DNA from: Cellulomonas avistercoris
Lineage (GTDB): Bacteria; Actinomycetota; Actinomycetes; Actinomycetales; Cellulomonadaceae
Reading direction: 5' to 3'
Length of the DNA stretch: 64,000 nucleotides
Assembly (NCBI RefSeq): GCF_014836445.1
Contig: NZ_JACSQV010000018.1
Coordinates: forward strand, 1-64,000
A program made the translations under genes and the position numbers. Shown piece after piece: positions 63,398 to 64,000 of this stretch; the first letter of the stretch is position 1; each line of letters opens with the position of its first letter. The notes under the pieces were generated by a model that was not told where the DNA came from, searched no databases, and saw nothing but the letters and a program-made list of their open reading frames with translations.

Positions 63398-63419
63398 GGG
63401 GTAGGGCTGGCCCTACCCC
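63398..63419. promoter_or_regulatory. Palindrome GGGGTAGGGC-TG-GCCCTACCCC
   Basis: Ten-bp arms match exactly around TG, 57 bp before the start of the partial sensor-domain gene and 44 bp after GH43. It could be an operator of a NarL-type response regulator or a terminator for the operon. Confidence 0.55.
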
Positions 63420-63475
63420 ACGACGTGGGCGGGCACGGCAGCGCCCGGGCGGGCGGGACGCCTACCGTCGTCGGC

Positions 63476-64000
63476 ATGAGCACAGCCCTCCAGGCCGCCG
63501 CGCCACCGACCCCGGACGAGATCCCCCTCGCCGACGACGTCCGCCTCGTCTCACCCATGCTCACCGGCGGCCGCGCGCTCGCGCTGGCCCCCGTCGCGGG
63601 TGCCACGTGGGCCGGCGCCGGGCAGATCGTCCTGGCGGCGGCCGTGAGCCTCGCGGCGTCCATCCTGCTCGTCACCGGTGTGGGCCTCGGCATCGGGCTC
63701 GCGGTGCTCGTCGTCGGCGTGCCGCTGCTCGTCCTGACGCTGGTCCTGGCACGCGGGTACGGCACGGGGGAGCGTGCGCGGCTGCGGGCCCAGCTCGGCG
63801 TCGTCGTGCCGCCGCCCGCGCCCGGACCCGCGGCCCCGTACCGCCCGCGGTCCTGGTGGCCGTGGCTGCGCGACGCCCGCTCGTGGGCCGCCGTCGCCCA
63901 CGCGCTGCTCACGTGCCTCCTGGCGTGGACGGCCGGGTCCGTGGCCCTCAGCCTGGCGGCGTTCGCGCTCGTCGTGCCCGCCGCGCCGCTCGCCGGGCGG
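63476..64000 (+). CDS. Sensor-domain membrane protein, probably histidine kinase, partial
   Basis: The ATG at 63476 opens a frame that runs off the right edge (175 residues visible). Seen: a charged start, hydrophobic pairs at about residues 36-60 and 62-95 (ILLVTGVGLGIGLAVLVVGVPLLVLTLVLARGYGTGERARL), then SWWPWLRDARSWAAVAHALLTCLLAWTAGSVALSLAAFALV. This is the putative-sensor-domain layout that precedes HisKA_3 kinase cores in actinobacteria. The catalytic part is not in the window, so a sensor-only protein cannot be excluded. Confidence 0.75.
   Translation, partial: MSTALQAAAPPTPDEIPLADDVRLVSPMLTGGRALALAPVAGATWAGAGQIVLAAAVSLAASILLVTGVGLGIGLAVLVVGVPLLVLTLVLARGYGTGERARLRAQLGVVVPPPAPGPAAPYRPRSWWPWLRDARSWAAVAHALLTCLLAWTAGSVALSLAAFALVVPAAPLAGR

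Noticed and set aside
60754-63912. 1052-residue minus-strand frame opposite GH51 and GH43
   Set aside because: The opposite strand encodes enzymes with intact catalytic residues; this frame has no recognisable domain or ribosome site.

Overview
The window is about 64 kb of very high-GC DNA (hand-counted lines mostly 70-78% GC) with many GTG starts, ATGA/GTGA stop-start overlaps, leaderless-looking genes and Tat and lipoprotein signals. Together with a GH48+CBM2 exocellulase, a GH127 and a GH51/GH43 arabinan system, this points to a cellulolytic actinobacterium, most likely Cellulomonas or a close relative. I see no rRNA, transposase, phage gene or CRISPR array. The gene at the left edge is cut off, and so is the one at the right edge.

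Layout. 1-5.3 kb: partial MGT-type glycosyltransferase with a divergent TetR regulator, two small DUF proteins, and a large protein with an eCIS-core (DUF4157) metallopeptidase-like domain and a possible PD-(D/E)XK nuclease motif near its C-terminus. 5.3-9.8 kb: LmeA-like lipoprotein-type protein, tRNA-Ser(GGA), an HxlR regulator divergent from a mycothiol-dependent-type enzyme, a lower-GC membrane Nudix-like protein and an AAA ATPase. 9.9-17.5 kb: a complete sugar cassette (LacI, D-lyxose-isomerase family enzyme, lipoprotein binding protein, CUT2 ATPase, two permeases, DUF4432 epimerase-like enzyme) under twin palindromic operators. 17.5-36.4 kb: amidohydrolase, membrane protein, SRP RNA, ABC pair, then the housekeeping chain dnaX - recR - DUF5063 - lysC - asd, interrupted by accessory genes (VOC/TetR pair, ABC-2 exporter, thioredoxin + DUF4395, a secreted CBM2 protein, an ornithine-cyclodeaminase family enzyme).

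36.4-45.4 kb: a repeat/hairpin cluster, a NarL-type two-component system next to a membrane-linked serine hydrolase, an unusual luciferase-like monooxygenase/FAD-oxidoreductase fusion divergent from a MarR regulator, an SDR and an XRE/MmyB-type regulator. 45.4-53.2 kb: secreted GH127 with ricin-type repeats, and a YtrA-type GntR operon coding for two ABC ATPases, two paralogous membrane proteins and an ABC-2 permease. 53.4-63.4 kb: GH48-CBM2 exocellulase, then a LacI regulator divergent from a CUT1 permease-permease-binding protein-GH51-GH43 operon. The right edge cuts a sensor-domain membrane protein.

How they work together. Secreted enzymes (GH48, GH127, CBM2 protein) attack cellulose and arabinose-containing polymers outside the cell. 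Arabino-oligosaccharides probably enter through the CUT1 transporter, which has no ATPase gene here and presumably borrows a shared MsiK-type ATPase, and are cut in the cytoplasm by GH51 and GH43. A shared AAACGCTT motif lies upstream of all three secreted CAZyme genes and may define a common regulon. The least explained parts are the DUF4157 protein, which has no injection-system genes nearby, the Nudix-membrane/AAA pair, and the two-flavoenzyme fusion.
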